From positions 1 through 9,583 of the forward strand of contig OMVH01000221.1 of NCBI GenBank assembly GCA_900314365.1: 9,583 nt of DNA, given 5' to 3'. The first letter of the stretch is position 1. Each line of letters starts with the position of its first letter. This document shows positions 7,730-9,583 of this stretch, piece after piece. The notes beneath the pieces are model-generated. The model saw nothing but the letters and a program-made list of their open reading frames with translations. It was not told the origin of the DNA and did not search any database. This stretch comes from an uncultured Prevotella sp. GTDB lineage: Bacteria > Bacteroidota > Bacteroidia > Bacteroidales > Bacteroidaceae. The position numbers and the translations under genes are program-made.

Positions 7730-7798
7730 ACCAGCCTGGAGGCCGAAGTCTTCCCTTGGCTACAGCATCTCTCAGGAGAAACAAAAATTCAACTACTT

Positions 7799-9583
7799 AT
7801 GCAAGCAATCATTCTCGCAGCAGGCATGGGTCGCAGGCTCGGCGACTACACAAAGAACAACACCAAATGCATGGTGGAGGTCAACGGCGTAAAACTCATC
7901 GACCGCGTTATCGGCCAGCTGTCACACCTCGGACTTAGTCGGCTCATCATTGTTGACGGATACAAGGGAGAGAATCTCAAGGATTATATTGGCCATCGCT
8001 ACGACGGCATCCTCCCCATACAGTTCATTGACAATCCCATCTATGACAAGACCAACAACATCTACTCGCTCTCATTAGCAAAGAAAGAACTGTGCGAAGA
8101 CGACACACTGCTCCTTGAGAGCGACATCATCTTCGAGGACGGAGCACTGGAGATGCTTGTTGACGACCCCTGCCCTAACCTTGCGCTCGTCGACAAATAC
8201 GAGTCATGGATGGACGGTACGATGGTGAAGCTCAACGAGTTTAACGAGATTGTGAACTTCGTACCCAAGGAAGCCTTCAACTATAATGAGGCTGGAGAGT
8301 ACTATAAGACCGTGAACATCTACAAGTTCAGCAAATCGTTCAGCCGCGATGTCTACGTGCCGTTCCTTGAAGTCTACACCAAGGTGATGGGACGCAACGA
8401 ATACTATGAGCAGGTGCTCCGCGTCATCACGTTCCTCCATCACTCCGAACTTCGCGCTCTACCCCTGAAAGGACAGAAGTGGTACGAGATTGACGACGTT
8501 CAGGACTTGGACATCGCCTCCACGCTGTTCTCTTCCGGAGTTACCAAATACCACGAATACCACAAGCGCTACGGCGGCTTCTGGCGTTTCCCCAAGCTGC
8601 TCGACTTCTGCTATCTTGTCAATCCCTACTTCCCCACACGCCGCATGATGGACGAGATGCGGGCCAACTTCGACACCCTTGTGGCCAACTATCCCTCGGG
8701 TATGTACGTCAACTCCCTGCTCGCCGGCAAGTACTTCGGAATCCGGCAGGACTACATTGTGGTAGGCAACGGAGCTGCCGAACTCATTAAAATCGTGATG
8801 GAAGAGCATGCCGGAGGCAAAGTAGGCGTCATGTTCCCCACCTTCGACGAATATCCCAATCGGCTGCACGACAGTCAGATAGTAGCTTTTCATTCACAGC
8901 ATCCCAACTACAGCTACACGGTGGACGAACTGATAAACTTCTTTGCCGATAAGGGACTCTCACTGCTATTGCTCATCAATCCCGACAATCCTTCCGGGCA
9001 GTTCATCCCACGAACAGAGGTGCTGCGCCTCGCCAACTGGTGCTCTCACGAAGGAATCCGTTTGGTTGTCGATGAGAGTTTTGTCGATTTTGCCGAGGGA
9101 CTGGGCCAAAACACCCTGCTCGAAGACGACATTCTGGCCTCACATCCCGGTATGCTGGTGATGAAGTCCATCAGCAAGTCCTATGGCGTTCCCGGACTCC
9201 GATTGGGAATTCTCGCCTCTGCCGACACCAGTCTCATCGCGAAGATAAAGAAGGAAGTGTCTATATGGAATATCAACTCTCTCGCCGAGTTCTACATGCA
9301 AATCTTCGGCAAATACGAGAAAGACTACCGGCGAGCCTGTGCTCTGTTCATTAAGGAGCGGCAGCAGTTCTTCGAGGAGCTCTCCACCATCAGCTACCTC
9401 CGCGTCATTCCCTCTCAGGCCAACTACTTTCTCTGCGAGGTGACTTCACGTTTCACAGCCACGGAGCTCACTCAGAAACTCATTGAGCACAACATCCTTA
9501 TCAGCAACTGCACGCTCAAACGCACCATGGGCAGCGGACGCGAACTCATCCGCCTGGCCATCAGAGACCGCAACGACGACGCA
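7799..9583 (+). CDS. LicC-like nucleotidyltransferase fused to CobD/HisC-like PLP enzyme, 3' end outside window
   Basis: The frame is open without a stop for 595 codons to the window edge. Residues 1-245 form a nucleotidyltransferase: AIILAAGMGRRLGDYT plus K23 is the NTP-binding loop, KTNNIYSL (84-91) resembles the NSIYS block of LicC phosphocholine cytidylyltransferases, SD109 is the likely metal-binding Asp, and WYEIDD (228-233) the late metal motif. Residues about 255-595 form a fold-type I PLP domain: NPDNPSG (394-400), DESFVDF (425-431), and SKSYGVPGLRLG with Schiff-base Lys460. The end (ANYFL, ILISNC, RLAIR with Arg589) resembles CobD threonine-phosphate decarboxylase more than typical HisC. 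About 20-40 residues are probably missing. A plausible role is to make a phospho-amine or amino-acid-derived alcohol phosphate and activate it as a CDP derivative for lipid or glycan decoration (inference). PntC-aminotransferase proteins of phosphonate synthesis have a comparable domain combination. The gene is 69 bp after ispF, with no Shine-Dalgarno at a usable distance. Confidence 0.88.
   Translation, partial: MQAIILAAGMGRRLGDYTKNNTKCMVEVNGVKLIDRVIGQLSHLGLSRLIIVDGYKGENLKDYIGHRYDGILPIQFIDNPIYDKTNNIYSLSLAKKELCEDDTLLLESDIIFEDGALEMLVDDPCPNLALVDKYESWMDGTMVKLNEFNEIVNFVPKEAFNYNEAGEYYKTVNIYKFSKSFSRDVYVPFLEVYTKVMGRNEYYEQVLRVITFLHHSELRALPLKGQKWYEIDDVQDLDIASTLFSSGVTKYHEYHKRYGGFWRFPKLLDFCYLVNPYFPTRRMMDEMRANFDTLVANYPSGMYVNSLLAGKYFGIRQDYIVVGNGAAELIKIVMEEHAGGKVGVMFPTFDEYPNRLHDSQIVAFHSQHPNYSYTVDELINFFADKGLSLLLLINPDNPSGQFIPRTEVLRLANWCSHEGIRLVVDESFVDFAEGLGQNTLLEDDILASHPGMLVMKSISKSYGVPGLRLGILASADTSLIAKIKKEVSIWNINSLAEFYMQIFGKYEKDYRRACALFIKERQQFFEELSTISYLRVIPSQANYFLCEVTSRFTATELTQKLIEHNILISNCTLKRTMGSGRELIRLAIRDRNDDA

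Noticed and set aside
7722..7752. Possible hairpin after ispF (aagact with agtctt plus an inner 3-bp stem)
   Set aside because: Only six outer pairs with a large internal loop, overlapping the stop codon and with no T-run. Too weak to call a terminator.
7519..7938. 139-codon plus-strand frame overlapping the end of ispF and start of the fusion gene
   Set aside because: Out-of-frame shadow, rich in Arg, His and Gly, with no domain. Both overlapped genes have intact active-site motifs.
7799..8540. Nucleotidyltransferase next to ispF as a possible IspD
   Set aside because: IspD expected in MEP-pathway neighbourhoods has a G-x-R-x-x-x-x-x-PKQ loop. Here the loop is GRRLGDYTKNNTK and the later motifs (NNIYSL, WYEIDD) are LicC-like.
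1..9583. CRISPR arrays, insertion sequences, toxin-antitoxin or phage genes
   Set aside because: No direct-repeat/spacer pattern, transposase, inverted terminal repeats or small paired open frames were found. Almost all sequence is accounted for by known core genes.

Overview
The window looks like a Bacteroidota chromosome, most likely a Prevotella-type member of the Bacteroidales. It carries a porU-porV pair (type IX secretion, found only in the Bacteroidota lineage). Its start codons are preceded by A/T-rich leaders instead of Shine-Dalgarno sequences, and the proteins resemble Porphyromonas/Prevotella orthologues. This assignment is made from recognition of the proteins, not from a database search. 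All genes are on the + strand, all intergenic gaps are under 100 bp, and I see no mobile element, CRISPR array, tRNA or rRNA.

Region 1 (1-1812) is the end of a translation operon. It holds the 3' part of rpsB (ribosomal protein S2, cut by the window edge, with a long Ala/Glu-rich tail), a strong GC hairpin in the rpsB-tsf gap, tsf (elongation factor Ts), and a textbook rho-independent terminator after tsf.

Region 2 (1813-9583) is a run of five codirectional genes with gaps of 37, 59, 16 and 69 bp, probably one transcription unit. First is a small FAH-fold enzyme of the FAHD1/YcgM type, whose ATG lies three bases after the T-run of the tsf terminator. Next come porU (the cysteine-protease-like sortase of the type IX secretion system) and porV (its outer-membrane beta-barrel partner). 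Then ispF (MEcPP synthase of non-mevalonate isoprenoid synthesis) follows. Last is a large two-domain gene running off the right edge: an N-terminal LicC-like CTP-dependent nucleotidyltransferase fused to a C-terminal CobD/HisC-like PLP enzyme.

PorU and PorV work together at the cell surface: PorV shuttles cargo bearing a C-terminal domain (CTD) from the translocon to PorU, which removes the CTD and attaches the cargo to anionic LPS or an equivalent. IspF and the last gene both involve CDP chemistry, but the nucleotidyltransferase is not IspD and a direct pathway link is not shown. Most of the window is well-known biology. The part whose function is least settled is the nucleotidyltransferase-PLP fusion, which may make a CDP-activated amino-alcohol or other amine head group; that is an inference.
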